DNA from: Hyperoodon ampullatus
Lineage: Eukaryota; Chordata; Mammalia; Artiodactyla; Ziphiidae
Length of the DNA stretch: 64,000 nt
Assembly: GCA_949752795.1 (NCBI GenBank)
Contig: CATKHW010000010.1
Location: forward strand, 186,001-250,000
Reading direction: 5' to 3'
Below are positions 22,603 to 36,512 of the stretch, piece after piece. The notes beneath the pieces were generated by a model. That model worked only from the letters and a program-made list of their open reading frames with translations. It ran no database searches and was not told where the DNA came from. A program made the position numbers and the translations under genes. The stretch's first letter is position 1. Each line of letters starts with the position of its first letter.

Positions 22603-24341
22603 AGACACTGTTCTCTTTCCTAACTCAGTTCAAGTGTAGCCATGTTTACAGGATCTTCATAAGTGATATCTTATGATAAGTTTCTTTTTCTGTGTGACTT
22701 ATTTCACTTAGAATCATCGTACCTGAATCCACCCATTTTGCTGCTACTGGTCTTATGACATTGATTTCATGGCTGAGGGGTATACCATCGTACGTAAGTA
22801 CCACAATTTTTTGAACCATTTTTATATTTCCTGGGATATTTAAGGTGTACCCAAGTTGAGGTCCTTGTAAGCAGTGCAGCCCTAAATTTTGGGGTGGCTC
22901 TGTCTTATTGATTTTCAGTTTTCCCAAAGTATATTCCCTAGAGGGGAAGTGCCCTTGGCTCTGTAGCTCTGTTGTTTACTTGTTTTAGGGAACACTATGT
23001 ACTCCTCCAGAGAGGCAGTTGGCAATTTATATCCCACTCTTCAGCATAACAAGGCTCCCTCTTCTCCAGGGCCTGTCTTGCCTTTCTGGTTTTTACACAT
23101 TTTGTGGATGTCCCTTTTGACCGGAGGGAAGTGATACTTCTTTGTAGTGCAGATTTGCATTGCCCGCTTGCTTGCTTGGCCAAAAAGGGCGTATGCGTTT
23201 TCTCCTGAATATATTCAGGAGAAAACGCATACGCCCTTTTTGGCCAAGTGCATCATTGTCGAAGTTGTGCCCCTCTTCCTGTGCTTTAAAGGCGATTCCA
23301 ACGTACCTCTTGAAATCTGTTTCCTGCTATTCTGCCTCGCTTTCAAGTCCGCCTCGTTGCCTTCCCTCAACAGATTTTTGGACGATAGTTGTCCTTTATT
23401 ACTCGGCCAGTTTGTGAATTGCTGTGCCCCTGAGCTCCATTTTTCAACTCGTTTTTGGTGAGCTGACCGCAAGTCCAAAATTATGGTTCAGGAACTATAC
23501 TGGTTCCCGGTGGGTGGCTGAGACTTTGGTTAAATCTTCTTCCTGCCGGGAAATTACAGTGATATGTGCCCGTCCAAATGCCTAACAGCTACTCTCTCAT
23601 TGGTTCTCCCTCTTCCCTTTCATCCTCTGCCAAATTGGCAACCTGTGCGAACCAGGAGGTTAAAGGGGCTGTCTCTCCAAGTTGGGAGGTTGATAGTAAA
23701 GCAGATGGAAAGTCACACCGGAGCACCAGGAGAGGGACTATTCGTTGAGTTTTAGAAACCTTTCGTATTCACAGTGTGTCCGTTCTCTAGGTTTCCCGTA
23801 CATGTTATAGCTGTAGTAATATTCCCTTCAACCTGGAGAGTTGGGACTCATGGAATGGGTGCCATGCATTATTACTTTAAAGGGTCTGCATTTGCTCACC
23901 CAATCTCACCAATCCTGTCAGTCCCAAGTGTCCAGCCTTATGCCACATCCAGCTGTCATTGTAGATAAGGTCATTCCAGGTTTCATCAGAGACCCTGAAG
24001 GAATTGTAAAGAATTTCCCAGTTTTTTTCTTTTGTTTTTGAAATTCCTTTTTATCGTGGGTTTGAGCTGATTCTCGCTGCCATGTTTATGCCAGTCTAGA
24101 CACACTTGATTCCCTTACAGAGACATATCAATACATAGGTTTTAAGATTCTTACTAGTCAGATATATTCCTCTGCGGGAAATATGGTGTTTTCAGACCCT
24201 TTCACTGAGGAAGGTGTAGGTCTTGTCTATTCCATAGTTGGTTTTTGGAGCGGTACCTGTGCTTATATCAAACTCTGGTTTTATGCATCACCCCACCTCT
24301 CTTTCCCCCTTAAGCAGGCATAAGAATGTTTTCTAAATGTG
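22603..24341 (+). repeat. Satellite unit 14, type I/i
   Basis: Marked by GGGGTATACCATC, AGAGGGGAAGTG, GTCACACCGG, TTTTCAGACCC and GAATGTTTTC. Palindrome 23175-23248 is perfect. Near-copy of unit 21. Confidence 0.95.
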
Positions 24342-26080
24342 AGACACTGTCCTCTTTCCTAACTCAGTTCAAGTGTAGCCATGTTTACAGGATCTTCATA
24401 AGTGAAATCTTATGATAAGTTTCTTTTTCTGTGTACCTTATTTCACTTAGAATCATCGTACCTGAATCCACCCATTTTGCTGCTACTGGTCTTATGTCAT
24501 TGATTTCATGGCTGAGGGATATTCCATCGTACGTAAGTACCACAATTTTTTGAACCATTTTTATATTTCCTGGGATATTTAAGGTGTACCCAAGTTGAGG
24601 TCCTTGTAAGCAGTGCAGCCTTAAATTTTGGGGTGGCTCTGTCTTATTGATTTTCAGTTTTCCCAAAGTATATTCCCTAGACTGGAAGTGCCCTTGGCTC
24701 TGTAGCTCTGTTGTTTACTTGTTTTAGGGAACACAATGCACTCCTCCAGAGAGGCAGTTGGCAATTTACATCCCGCCCATCAGCATAACAAGGCTCCCTG
24801 TTCTCCAGGGCCTGTCTTGCCTTTCTGGTTTTTACACATTTTGTGGATGTCCCTTTTGACCGGTGGGAAGTGATACTTCTTTGTAGTGCAGATTTGCATT
24901 GCCCGCTTGCTTGCTTGGCCAAAAAGGGCATATGTGTTTTCTCCTGAATATATTCAGGAGAAAACGCATACGCCCTTTTTGGCCAAGTGCATCATTGTCG
25001 AAGTTGTGCCCCTCTTCCTGTGCTTTAAAGGCGATTCCAACGTACCTCTTGAAATCTGTTTCCTGCTATTCTGCCTCGCTTTCAAGTCCGCCTCGTTGCC
25101 TTCCCTCAACAGATTTTTGGACGATAGTTGTCCTTTATTACTCGGCCAGTTTGTGAATTGCTGTGCCCCTGAGCTCCATTTTTCAACTCGTTTTTGGTGA
25201 GCTGACCGCAAGTCCAAAATTATGGTTCAGGAACTATACTGGTTCCCGGTGGGTGGCTGAGACTTTGGTTAAATCTTCTTCCTGCCGGGAAATTACAGTG
25301 ATATGTGCCCGTCCAAATGCCTAACAGCTACTCTCTCATTGGTTCTCCCTCTTCCCTTTCATCCTCTGCCGAATTGGCAACCTGTGCGAACCAGGAGGTT
25401 AAAGGGGCTGTCTCTCCAAGTTGGGAGGTTGATAGTAAAGCAGATGGAAAGTCACACCGGAGCACCAGGAGAGGGACTATTCGTTGAGTTTTAGAAACCT
25501 TTCGTATTCACAGTGTGTCCGTTCTCTAGGTTTCCCGTACATGTTATAACTGTAGTAATATTCCCTTCAACCTGGAGAGTTGTGACCCATGGAATGTGTG
25601 CCATGCATTATTGCTTTAAAGGGTCTGCATTTGCTCACCCAATCTCACCAATCCTCTCAGTCCCAAGTGTCCAGCCTTATGCCACATCCAGCTGTCGTTG
25701 TACATAGGGTCATTCCAGGTTTCATCAGAGACTCTGAAGGAATTGTAAAGAATTTCCCAGTTTTTTTGTTTTGTTTTTGAAATTCCTTTTTATCGTGGGT
25801 TTCAGCTGATTCTCGCTGCCATGTTTATGCCAGTCTAGACACACTTGATTCCCTTACGGAGACATATCAATATATAGGTTTTAAGATTCTTACTAGTCAG
25901 ATATATTCCTCTGCGGGAAATATGGGGTTTTGAGTCCCTTTCACTGAGGAAGGTGTAGGTCTTTTCTATTCCATAGTTGGTTTTTGGAACGGTACCTATG
26001 CTTATATCAAATTCTGGTTTTATGCATCACCCCACCTCTCCTTCCCCCTTAAGCAGGCATAAGAGTGTTTTCTAAATGTG
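24342..26080 (+). repeat. Satellite unit 15, type J/j
   Basis: Marked by GACACTGTCCTC, AGTGAAATC, CATGGAATGTGTGCC and GAGACTCTGAAGG. The left arm of palindrome 24914-24987 reads GGGCATATGTG, two CpG-type transitions relative to the perfect form. Near-copy of unit 22. Confidence 0.95.
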
Positions 26081-27818
26081 AGACACTGTTCTCTTTCCGA
26101 ACTCAGTTCAAATGTAGCCATGTTTACAGCATCTTCATAAGTGATATCTTATGATAAGTTTCTTTTTCTGTGTGACTTATTTCACTTAGAATCATCGTAC
26201 CTGAATCCACCCATTTTGCTGCTACTGGTCTTATGACATTGATTTCATGGCTGAGGGATATTCCATCGTACGTAAGAACCACAATTTTTTGAACCATTTT
26301 TATATTTCCTGGGATATTTAAGGTGTACCCAAGTTGAGGTCCTTGTAAGCAGTGCAGCCCTAAATTTTGTGGTGGCTCTGTCTTATTGATTTTCAGTTTT
26401 CCCAAAGTATATTCCCTAGACTGGAAGTGCCCTTGGCTCTGTAGCTCTGTTCTTTACTTGTTTTAGGGAACACAATGTACTCATCCAGAGAAGCAGTTGG
26501 CAATTTACATCCCACCCTTCAGCATAGCAAGGCTCCCTGTTCTCCAAGGCCTGTCTTGCCTTTCTGGTTTTTACACATTTTGTGGATGTCCCTTTTGACC
26601 GGAGGGAAGTGATACTTGTTTGTAGTGCAGATTTGCATTGCCCGCTTGCTTGCTTGGCCAAAAAGGGCGTATGCGTTTTCTCCTGAATATATTCAGGAGA
26701 AAACGCATACGCCCTTTTTGGCCAAGTGCATCATTGTCGAAGTTGTGCCCCTCTTCCTGTGCTTTAAAGGCGATTCCAACGTATCTCTTGAAATCTGTTT
26801 CCTGCTATTCTGGCTCGCGTTCAAGTCCTCCTAGTTGCCTTCCCTCAACAGATTTTTGGACGATAGTTGTCCTTTATTACTCGGCCAGTTTGTGAATTGC
26901 TGTGCCCCTGAGCTCCATATTTCAACTCGTTTTTGGTGAGCTGACCGCAAGTCCAAAATTTTGGTTCAGGACCTATACTGGTTCCCGGTGGGGGGCTGAG
27001 ACTTTGGTTAATTCTTCTTCCTGCCTGGAAATTACAGTGATATGTGCCCGTCCAAATGCCTAACAGCTACTCTCTCATTGGTTCTCCCTCTTCCCTTTCA
27101 TCCTCTGCCAAATTGGCAACCTGTGCTAACCAGGAGGTTAAAGGGGCTGTCTCTCCAAGTTGGGAGGATGATAGTAAAGCAGGTGTAAAGTCAAACCGGA
27201 GCACCAAGAGAGGGACTATTCGTTGAGTTTTAGAAACCTTTCGTATTCACAGTGTGTCCGTTCTCTAGGTTTCCCGTACATGTTATAGCTGTAGTAATAT
27301 TCCCTTCAACCTGGAGAGTTGAGACCCATGGAATGGGTGCCATGCATTATTGCTTTAAAGGGTCTGCATTCGCTCACCCAATCTCACCAATCCTCTCAGT
27401 CCCAAGTGTCCAGCCTTATGCCACATCCAGCTGTCGTTGTAGATAGGGTCATTCCAGGTTTCATCAGAGACCCTGAAGGAATTGTAAAGAATTTCCCAGT
27501 TTTTTTGTTTTGTTTTTGAAATTCCTTTTTATAGTGGGTTTGAGCTGATTCTCGCTGCCATGTTTATGCCAGTCTAGACACACTTGATTCCCTTACGGAG
27601 ACATATCAATACATAGGTTTTAAGATTCTTACTAGTCAGATATATTCCTCTGCGGGAAATATGGGGTTTTGAGTCCCTTTCACTGAGGAAGGTGTAGGTC
27701 TTGTCTATTCCATAGTTGGTGTTGGAACGGTACCTGTGCTTATATCAAACTCTGGTTTTATGCATCACCCCACCTCTCCTTCCCCCTTAAGCAGGCATAA
27801 GAGTGTTTTCAAAATGTG
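26081..27818 (+). repeat. Satellite unit 16, type A/a
   Basis: Near-copy of unit 1 at an offset of 26,080, with private C in CTGCATTCGCTC near 27370. Palindrome 26653-26726 is perfect. Confidence 0.95.
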
Positions 27819-29557
27819 AGACACTGTTCTCTTTCCTTACTCAGTTCAAGTGTAGCCATGTTTACAGGATCTTCATAAGTGATATCTTATGATAAGTTTC
27901 TTTTTCTGTGTACCTTATTTCACTTAGAATCATCGTACCTGAATCCACCCATTTTGCTGCTACTGGTCTTATGTCATTGATTTCATGGCTGAGGGATATT
28001 CCATCGTACGTAAGTACCACAATTTTTTGAACCATTTTTATATTTCCTGGGATATTTTAGGTGTACCCAAGTTGAGGTCCTTGTAAGCAGTGCAGCCCTA
28101 AATTTTGGGGTGGCTCTCTCTTATTGATTTTCAGTTTTCCCAAGGTATATTCCCTAGACTGGAAGTGCCCTTGGCTCTGTAGCTCTGTTGTTTACTTGTT
28201 TTAGGGAACACAATGCACTCCTCCAGAGAGGCAGTTGGCAATTTACATCCCGCCCATCAGCATAACAAGGCTCCCTCTTCTCCAGGGCCTGTCTTGCCTT
28301 TCTGGTTTTTACACATTTTGTGGATGTCCCTTTTGACCGGTGGGAAGTGATACTTCTTTGTAGTGCAGATTTGCATTGCCCGCTTGCTTGCTTGGCCAAA
28401 AAGGGCGTATGCATTTTCTCCTGAATATATTCAGGAGAAAATGCATACGCCCTTTTTGGCCAAGTGCATCATTGTCGAAGTTGTGCCCCTCTTCCTGTGC
28501 TTTAAAGGCGATTCCAACGTACCTCTTGAAATCTGTTTCCTGCTATTCTGCCTCGCATTCAAGTCCGCCTCGTTGCCTTCCCTCAACAGATTTTTGGATG
28601 ATAGTTGTCCTTTATTACTCGGCCAGTTTGTGAATTGCTGTGCCCCTGAGCTCCATTTTTCAACTCGTTTTTGGTGAGCTGACCGCAAGTCCAAAATTTT
28701 GGTTCAGGACCTATACTGGTTCCCGGTGGGTGGCTGAGACTTTGGTTAATTCTTCTTCCTGCCGGGAAATTACAGTGTTATGTGCCCGTCCAAATGCCTA
28801 ACAGCTACTCTCTCATTGGTTCTCCCTCTTCCCTTTCATCCTCTGCCAAATTGGAAACCTGTGCAAAACAGGAGGTTAAAGGGGCTGTCTCTCCAAGTTG
28901 GGAGGTTGATAGTAAAGCAGATGGAAAGTCAAACCGGAGCACCAGGAGAGGGACTATTCGTTGAGTTTTAGAAACCTTTCGTATTCACAGTGTGTCTGTT
29001 CTCTAGGTTTCCCGTACATGTTATAACTGTAGTAATATTCCCTTCAACCTGGAGAGTTGCGACCCATGGAATGGGTGCCATGCATTATTGCTTTAAAGGG
29101 TCTGCATTTGCTCACCCAATCTCACCAATCCTGTCAGTCCCAAGTGTCCAGCCATATGCCACATCCAGCTGTCGTTGTAGATAGGGTCATTCCAGGTTTC
29201 ATCAGAGACCCTGAAGGAATTGTAAAGAATTTCCCAGTTTTTTTGTTTTGTTTTTGAAATTCATTTTTATCGTGGGTTTGAGCTGATTCTCGCTGCCATG
29301 TTTATGCCAGTCTAGACACACTTGATTCCCTTATGGAGACATATCAATACATAGGTTTTAAGATTCTTACTAGTCAGATATATTCCTCTGCAGGAAATAT
29401 GGGGTTTTGAGTCCCTTTCACTGAGGAAGGTGTAGGTCTTTTCTATTCCATAGTTGGTTTTTGGAACGGTACCTATGCTTATATCAAATTCTGGTTTTAT
29501 GCATCACCCCACCTCTCCTTCCCCCTTAAGCAGGCAAAAGAGTGTTTTCTAAATGTG
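27819..29557 (+). repeat. Satellite unit 17, hybrid B'/g'
   Basis: Type B until about 28089. The palindrome at 28391-28464 is perfect but carries the paired A/T change of B units in both arms. After TTGGATGATAG it leaves type B and ends in the g' tail of unit 12. Confidence 0.94.
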
Positions 29558-31296
29558 AGACACTGTTCTCTTTCCGAACTCAGTTCAAATGTAGCCATGT
29601 TTACAGCATCTTCATAAGTGATATCTTATGATAAGTTTCTTTTTCTGTGTGACTTATTTCACTTAGAATCATCGTACCTGAATCCACCCATTTTGCTGCT
29701 ACTGGTCTTATGACATTGATTTCATGGCTGAGGGATATTCCATCGTACGTAAGAACCACAATTTTTTGAACCATTTTTATATTTCCTGGGATATTTAAGG
29801 TGTACCCAAGTTGAGGTCCTTGTAAGCAGTGCAGCCCTAAATTTTGTGGTGGCTCTGTCTTATTGATTTTCAGGTTTCCCAAAGTATATTCCCTAGACTG
29901 GAAGTGCCCTTGGCTCTGTAGCTCTGTTCTTTACTTGTTTTAGGGAACACAATGTACTCATCCAGAGAAGCAGTTGGCAATTTACATCCCACCCTTCAGC
30001 ATAACAAGGCTCCCTGTTCTCCAAGGCCTCTCTTGCCTTTCTGGTTTTTACACATTTTGTGGATGTCCCTTTTGACCGGAGGGAAGTGATACTTGTTTGT
30101 AGTGCAGATTTGCATTGCCCGCTTGCTTGCTTGGCCAAAAAGGGCGTATGCGTTTTCTCCTGAATATATTCAGGAGAAAACGCATATGCCCTTTTTGGCC
30201 AAGTGCATCATTGTCGAAGTTGTGCCCCTCTTCCTGTGCTTTAAAGGCGATTCCAACGTATCTCTTGAAATCTGTTTCCTGCTATTCTGGCTCGCGTTCA
30301 AGTCCTCCTAGTTGCCTTCCCTCAACAGATTTTTGGACGATAGTTGTCCTTTATTACTCGGCCAGTTTGTGAATTGCTGTGCCCCTGAGCTCCATATTTC
30401 AACTCGTTTTTGGTGAGCTGACCGCAAGTCCAAAATTTTGGTTCAGGACCTATACTGGTTCCCGGTGGGGGGCTGAGACTTTGGTTAATTCTTCTTCCTG
30501 CCTGGAAATTACAGTGATATGTGCCCGTCCAAATGCCTAACAGCTACTCTCTCAATGGTTCTCCCTCTTCCCTTTCATCCTCTGCCAAATTGGCAACCTG
30601 TGCGAACCAGGAGGTTAAAGGGGCTGTCTCTCCAAGTTGGGAGGTTGATAGTAAAGCAGATGGAAAGTCAACCCGGAGCACCAGGAGAGGGACTATTCGT
30701 TGAGTTTTAGAAACCTTTCGTATTCACAATGTGTCCGTTCTCTAGGATTCCCGTACATGTTATAGCTGTAGTAATATTCCCTTCAACCTGGAGAGTTGGG
30801 ACCCATGGAATGTGTGCCATGCATTATTGCTTTAAAGGGTCTGCATTTGCTCACCCAATCTCACCAATCCTCTCAGTCCCAAGTGTCCAGCCTTATGCAA
30901 CATCCAGCTGTCGTTGTAGATAGGGTCATTCCAGGTTTCATCAGAGACTCTGAAGGAATTGTAAAGAATTTCCCAGTTTTTTTGTTTTGTTTTTGAAATT
31001 CCTTTTTATCGTGGGTTTGAGCTGATTCTCACTGCCATGTTTATGCCAGTCTAGACACACTTGATTCCCTTACGGAGACATATCAATACATAGGTTTTGA
31101 GATTCTTACTAGTCAGATATATTCCTCTGCGGGAAATATGGTGTTTTGGGACTCTTTCACTGAGGAAGGTGTAGGTCTTGTCTATTCCATAGTTGGTTTT
31201 TGGAGCGGTACCTGTGCTTATATCAAACTCTGGTTTTATGCATCACCCCACCTCTCTTTCCCCCTTAAGCAGGCATAAGAATGTTTTCTAAATGTG
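29558..31296 (+). repeat. Satellite unit 18, type A with mosaic tail
   Basis: The first half is type A. The tail is first j-like (GAATGTGTGCC, GAGACTCTG), then i-like (TTTTGGAGCGG, GAATGTTTTC), so at least two switches occurred in the tail. Palindrome 30130-30203 has one mismatch, CGCATATGCC, a C-to-T at a CpG. Confidence 0.93.
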
Positions 31297-33035
31297 AGAC
31301 ACTGTCCTCTTTCCTAACTCAGTTCAAGTGTAGCCATATTTACAGGATCTTCATAAGTGATATCTTATGATAAGTTTCTTTTTCTGTGTACCTTATTTCA
31401 CTTAGAATCATCGTACCTGAATCCACCCATTTTGCTGCTACTGGTCTTATGACATTGATTTCATGGCTGAGGGATATTCCATCGTACGTAAGTACCACAA
31501 TTTTCTGAACCATTTTTATATTTCCTGGGATATTTAAGGTGTACCCAAGTTGAGGTCCTTGTAAGCAGTGCAGCCCTAAATTTTGGGGTGGCTCTCTCTT
31601 ATTGATTTTCAGTTTTCCCAAGGTATATTCCCTAGACTGGAAGTGCCCTTGGCTCTGTAGCTCTGTTCTTTACTTGTTTTAAGGAACACAATGCACTCCT
31701 CAGGAGAGGCAGTTGGCAATTTACATCCCGCCCATCAGCATAACAAGGCTCCCTGTTCTCCAGGGCCTGTCTTGCCTTTCTGGTTTTTACACATTTTGTG
31801 GATGTCCCTTTTGACCGGTGGGAAGTGATACTTCTTTGTAGTGCAGATTTGCATTGCCCGCTTGCTTGCTTGGCCAAAAAGGTTGTATGCATTTTCTCCT
31901 GAATATATTCAGGAGAAAACGCATACGCCCTTTTTGGCCAAGTGCATCATTGTCAAAGTTGTGCCCCTCTTCCTGTGCTTTAAAGGCGATTCCAACGTAC
32001 CTCTTGAAATCTGTTTCCTGCTATTCTGCCTCGCTTTCAAGTCCGCCTCGTTGCCTTCCCTCAACAGATTTTTGGATGATAGTTGTCCTTTATTACTCGG
32101 CCTGTTTTTGAATTGCTGTGCCCCTGAGCTCCATTTTTCAACTCGTTTATGGTGAGCTGACCGCAAGTCCAAAATTTTGGTTCAGGACCTATACTGGTTC
32201 CCGGTGGGGGGCTGAGACTTTGGTTAATTCTTCTTCCTGCCGGGAAATTACAGTGGTATGTGCCCGTCCAAATGCCTAACAGCTACTCTCTCATTGGTTC
32301 TCCCTCTTCCCTTTCATCCTTTGCCAAATTGGCAACCTGTGCTAACCAGGAGGTTAAAGGGGCTGTCTCTCCAAGTTGGGAGGATGATAGTAAAGCAGGT
32401 GTAAAGTCAAACCGGAGCACCAGGAGAGGGACTATTCATTGAGTTTTACAAACCTTTCGTATTCACAGTGTGTCCGTTCTCTAGGTTTCCCGTACATGTT
32501 ATAGCTGTAGTAATATTCCCTTCAACCTGGAGAGTTGGGACTCATGGAATGGGTGCCATGCATTATTACTTTAAAGGGTCTGCATTTGCTCACCCAATCT
32601 CACCAATCCTGTCAGTCCCAAGTGTCCAGCCTTATGCCACATCCAGCTGTCGTTGTAGATAGGGTCATTCCAGGTTTCATCAGAGACCCTGAAGGAATTG
32701 TAAAGAATTTCCCAGTTTTTTTGTTTTGTTTTTGAAATTCCTTTTTATAGTGGGTTTGAGCTGATTCTCGCTGCCATGTTTATGCCAGTCTAGACACACT
32801 TGATTCCGTTACGGAGACATATCAATACATAGGTTTTAAGATTCTTACTAGTCAGATATATTCCTCTGCGGGAAATATGGGGTTTTGAGTCCCTTTCACT
32901 GAGGAAGATGTAGGTGTTGTCTATTCCATAGTTGGTTTTTGGAACGGTACATGTGCTTATATCAAACTCTGGTTTTATGCATCACCCCACCTCTCCTTCC
33001 CCCTTAAGCAGGCATAAGAGTGTTTTCTAAATGTG
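31297..33035 (+). repeat. Satellite unit 19, mosaic J-C-B/b
   Basis: It starts like unit 15 (GACACTGTCCTC), has type C markers (TTTTAAGGAAC, CTCAGGAGAGG) near 31680, type B markers (TTGGATGATAG, CGGCCTG) after the palindrome, then a b tail. Palindrome 31869-31942 has A in the left arm without the matching T on the right. Confidence 0.93.
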
Positions 33036-34773
33036 AGACACTGTTCTCTTTCCTTACTCAGTTCAAGTGTAGCCATGTTTACAGGATCTTCATAAGTGAT
33101 ATCTTATGATAAGTTTCTTTTTCTCTGTGACTTATTTCACTTAGAATCATCGTACCTGAATCCACCCAATTTGCTGCTACTGGTCTTATGACATTGAATT
33201 CATGGCTGAGGGATATTCCATCGTACGTAAGTACCACAATTTTTTGAACCATTTTTATATTTCCTGGGATATTTAAGGTGTACCCAAGTTGAGGTCCTTG
33301 TAAGCAGTGCAGCCCTAAATTTTGGGGAGGCTCTGTCTTATTGATTTTCAGCTTTCCCAAGGTATATTCCCTAGACTGGAAGTGCCCTTGGCTCTGTAGC
33401 TCTGTTCTTTACTTGTTTTAAGGAACACAATGCACTCCTCAGGAGAGGCAGTTGGCAATTTACATCCCGCCCATCAGCATAACAAGGCTCCCTCTTCTCC
33501 AGGGCCTGTCTTGCCTTTCTGGTTTTTACACATTTTGTGGATGTCCCTTTTGACCGGTGGGAAGTGATACTTCTTTGTAGTGCAGATTTGCATTGCCCGC
33601 TTGCTTGCTTGGCCAAAAAGGTTGTATGCGTTTTCTCCTGAATATATTCAGGAGAAAACGCATACGCCCTTTTTGGCCAAGTGCATCATTGTCGAAGTTG
33701 TGCCCCTCTTCCTGTGCTTTAAAGGCGATTCCAACATACCTCTTGAAATCTGTTTCCTGCTATTCTGCCTCGCTTTCAAGTCCGCCTCGTTGCCTTCCCT
33801 CAACAGATTTTTGGACGATAGTTGTCCTTTATTACTCGGCCAGTTTGTGAATTGCTGTGCCTCTGAGCTCCATTTTTCAACTCGTTTTTTGTGAGCTGAC
33901 CGCAAGTCCAAAATTTAGGTTCAGGAACTATATTGGTTCCCGGAGGGTGGCTGAGACTTTGGTTAATTCTTCTTCCTGCCGGGAAATTGCAGTGATATGT
34001 GCCCGTCCAAATGCCTAACAGCTACTCTCTCATTGGTTCTCCCTCTTCCCTTTCATCCTCTGCCAAATTGGCAAGCTGTGTGAACCAGGAGGTTAAAGGG
34101 GCTGTCTCTCCAAGTTGGGAGGTTGATAGTAAAGCAGATGGAAAGTCAAACCGGAGCACCAAGAGAGGGACTATTCGTTGAGGTTTAGAAACCTTTCGTA
34201 TTCACAGTGTGTCCGTTCTCTAGGTTTCCCGTATATGTTATAACTGTAGTAATATTCCCTTCAACCTGGAGAGTTGGGACCCATGGAATGGGTGCCATGC
34301 ATGATTGCTTTAAAGGGTCTGCATTTTCTCACCCAATCTCACCAATCCTCTCAGTCCCAAGTGTCCAGCCTTATGCCACATCCAGCTGTCGTTGTAGATA
34401 GGGTCATTTCTGGTTTCATCAGAGACCCTGAAGGATTTGTAAAGAATTTCCCAGTTTTTTTGTTTTGTTTTTGAAATTCCTTTTTATAGTGGGTTTGAGC
34501 TGATTCTCGCTGCCATGTTTATGCCAGTCTAGACACACTTGATTCCCTTACGGAGACATATCAATACATAGGTTTTAAGATTCTTACTAGTCAGATATAT
34601 TCCTCTGCGGAAGTATGGGGTTTTGAGTCCCTTTCACTGACGAAGGTGTAGGTCTTGTCTATTCCATAGTTGGTTTTTGGAACGGTACCTGTGCTAATAT
34701 CAAAGTCTGGTTTTATGCATCACCCCACCTCTCCTTCCCCCTTAAGTAGGCATATCAGTGTTTTCTAAATGTG
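33036..34773 (+). repeat. Satellite unit 20, hybrid C/h
   Basis: Type C first half, continuing c-like through AAGCTGTGTGAACC near 34076. It is then h-type from about 34136, as in unit 13. One base is missing in CTGCGGAAGTATGG near 34606. Palindrome 33608-33681 has the TT variant. Confidence 0.94.
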
Positions 34774-36512
34774 AGACACTGTTCTCTTTCCTAACTCAGT
34801 TCAAGTGTAGCCATGTTTACAGGATCTTCATAAGTGATATCTTATGATAAGTTTCTTTTTCTGTGTGACTTATTTCACTTAGAATCATCGTACCTGAATC
34901 CACCCATTTTGCTGCTACTGGTCTTATGACATTGATTTCATGGCTGAGGGGTATACCATCGTACGTAAGTACCACAATTTTTTGAACCATTTTTATATTT
35001 CCTGGGATATTTAAGGTGTACCCAAGTTGAGGTCCTTGTAAGCAGTGCAGCCCTAAATTTTGGGGTGGCTCTGTCTTATTGATTTTCAGTTTTCCCAAAG
35101 TATATTCCCTAGAGGGGAAGTGCCCTTGGCTCTGTAGCTCTGTTGTTTACTTGTTTTAGGGAACACTATGTACTCCTCCAGAGAGGCAGTTGGCAATTTA
35201 CATCCCACCCTTCAGCATAACAAGGCTCCCTCTTCTCCAGGGCCTGTCTTGCCTTTCTGGTTTTTACACATTTTGTGGATGTCCCTTTTGACCGGAGGGA
35301 AGTGATACTTCTTTGTAGTGCAGATTTGCATTGCCCGCTTGCTTGCTTGGCCAAAAAGGGCGTATGCGTTTTCTCCTGAATATATTCAGGAGAAAACGCA
35401 TACGCCCTTTTTGGCCAAGTGCATCATTGTCGAAGTTGTGCCCCTCTTCCTGTGCTTTAAAGGCGATTCCAACGTACCTCTTGAAATCTGTTTCCTGCTA
35501 TTCTGCCTCGCTTTCAAGTCCGCCTCGTTGCCTTCCCTCAACAGATTTTTGGACGATAGTTGTCCTTTATTACTCGGCCAGTTTGTGAATTGCTGTGCCC
35601 CTGAGCTCCATTTTTCAACTCGTTTTTGGTGAGCTGACCGCAAGTCCAAAATTATGGTTCAGGAACTATACTGGTTCCCGGTGGGTGGCTGAGACTTTGG
35701 TTAAATCTTCTTCCTGCCGGGAAATTACAGTGATATGTGCCCGTCCAAATGCCTAACAGCTACTCTCTCATTGGTTCTCCCTCTTCCCTTTCATCCTCTG
35801 CCAAATTGGCAACCTGTGCGAACCAGGAGGTTAAAGGGGCTGTCTCTCCAAGTTGGGAGGTTGATAGTAAAGCAGATGGAAAGTCACACCGGAGCACCAG
35901 GAGAGGGACTATTCGTTGAGTTTTAGAAACCTTTCGTATTCACAGTGTGTCCGTTCTCTAGGTTTCCCGTACATGTTATAGCTGTAGTAATATTCCCTTC
36001 AACCTGGAGAGTTGGGACTCATGGAATGGGTGCCATGCATTATTACTTTAAAGGGTCTGCATTTGCTCACCCAATCTCACCAATCCTGTCAGTCCCAAGT
36101 GTCCAGCCTTATGCCACATCCAGCTGTCATTGTAGATAAGGTCATTCCAGGTTTCATCAGAGACCCTGAAGGAATTGTAAAGAATTTCCCAGTTTTTTTC
36201 TTTTGTTTTTGAAATTCCTTTTTATCGTGGGTTTGAGCTGATTCTCGCTGCCATGTTTATGCCAGTCTAGACACACTTGATTCCCTTACAGAGACATATC
36301 AATACATAGGTTTTAAGATTCTTACTAGTCAGATATATTCCTCTGCGGGAAATATGGTGTTTTCAGACCCTTTCACTGAGGAAGGTGTAGGTCTTGTCTA
36401 TTCCATAGTTGGTTTTTGGAGCGGTACCTGTGCTTATATCAAACTCTGGTTTTATGCATCACCCCACCTCTCTTTCCCCCTTAAGCAGGCATAAGAATGT
36501 TTTCTAAATGTG
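34774..36512 (+). repeat. Satellite unit 21, type I/i
   Basis: Near-copy of unit 14 at an offset of 12,171. Palindrome 35346-35419 is perfect. Confidence 0.95.

Larger units (their letters stand above)
21962..28089 (+). repeat. Segment repeated 7 units later at 34134-40260
   Basis: The run h-I-J-A-B recurs at an offset of about 12,171. It ends where unit 17 has GTAAGCAGTG (G at 28090) and unit 24 has GTAAGCATTG (T at 40261). Confidence 0.88.
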
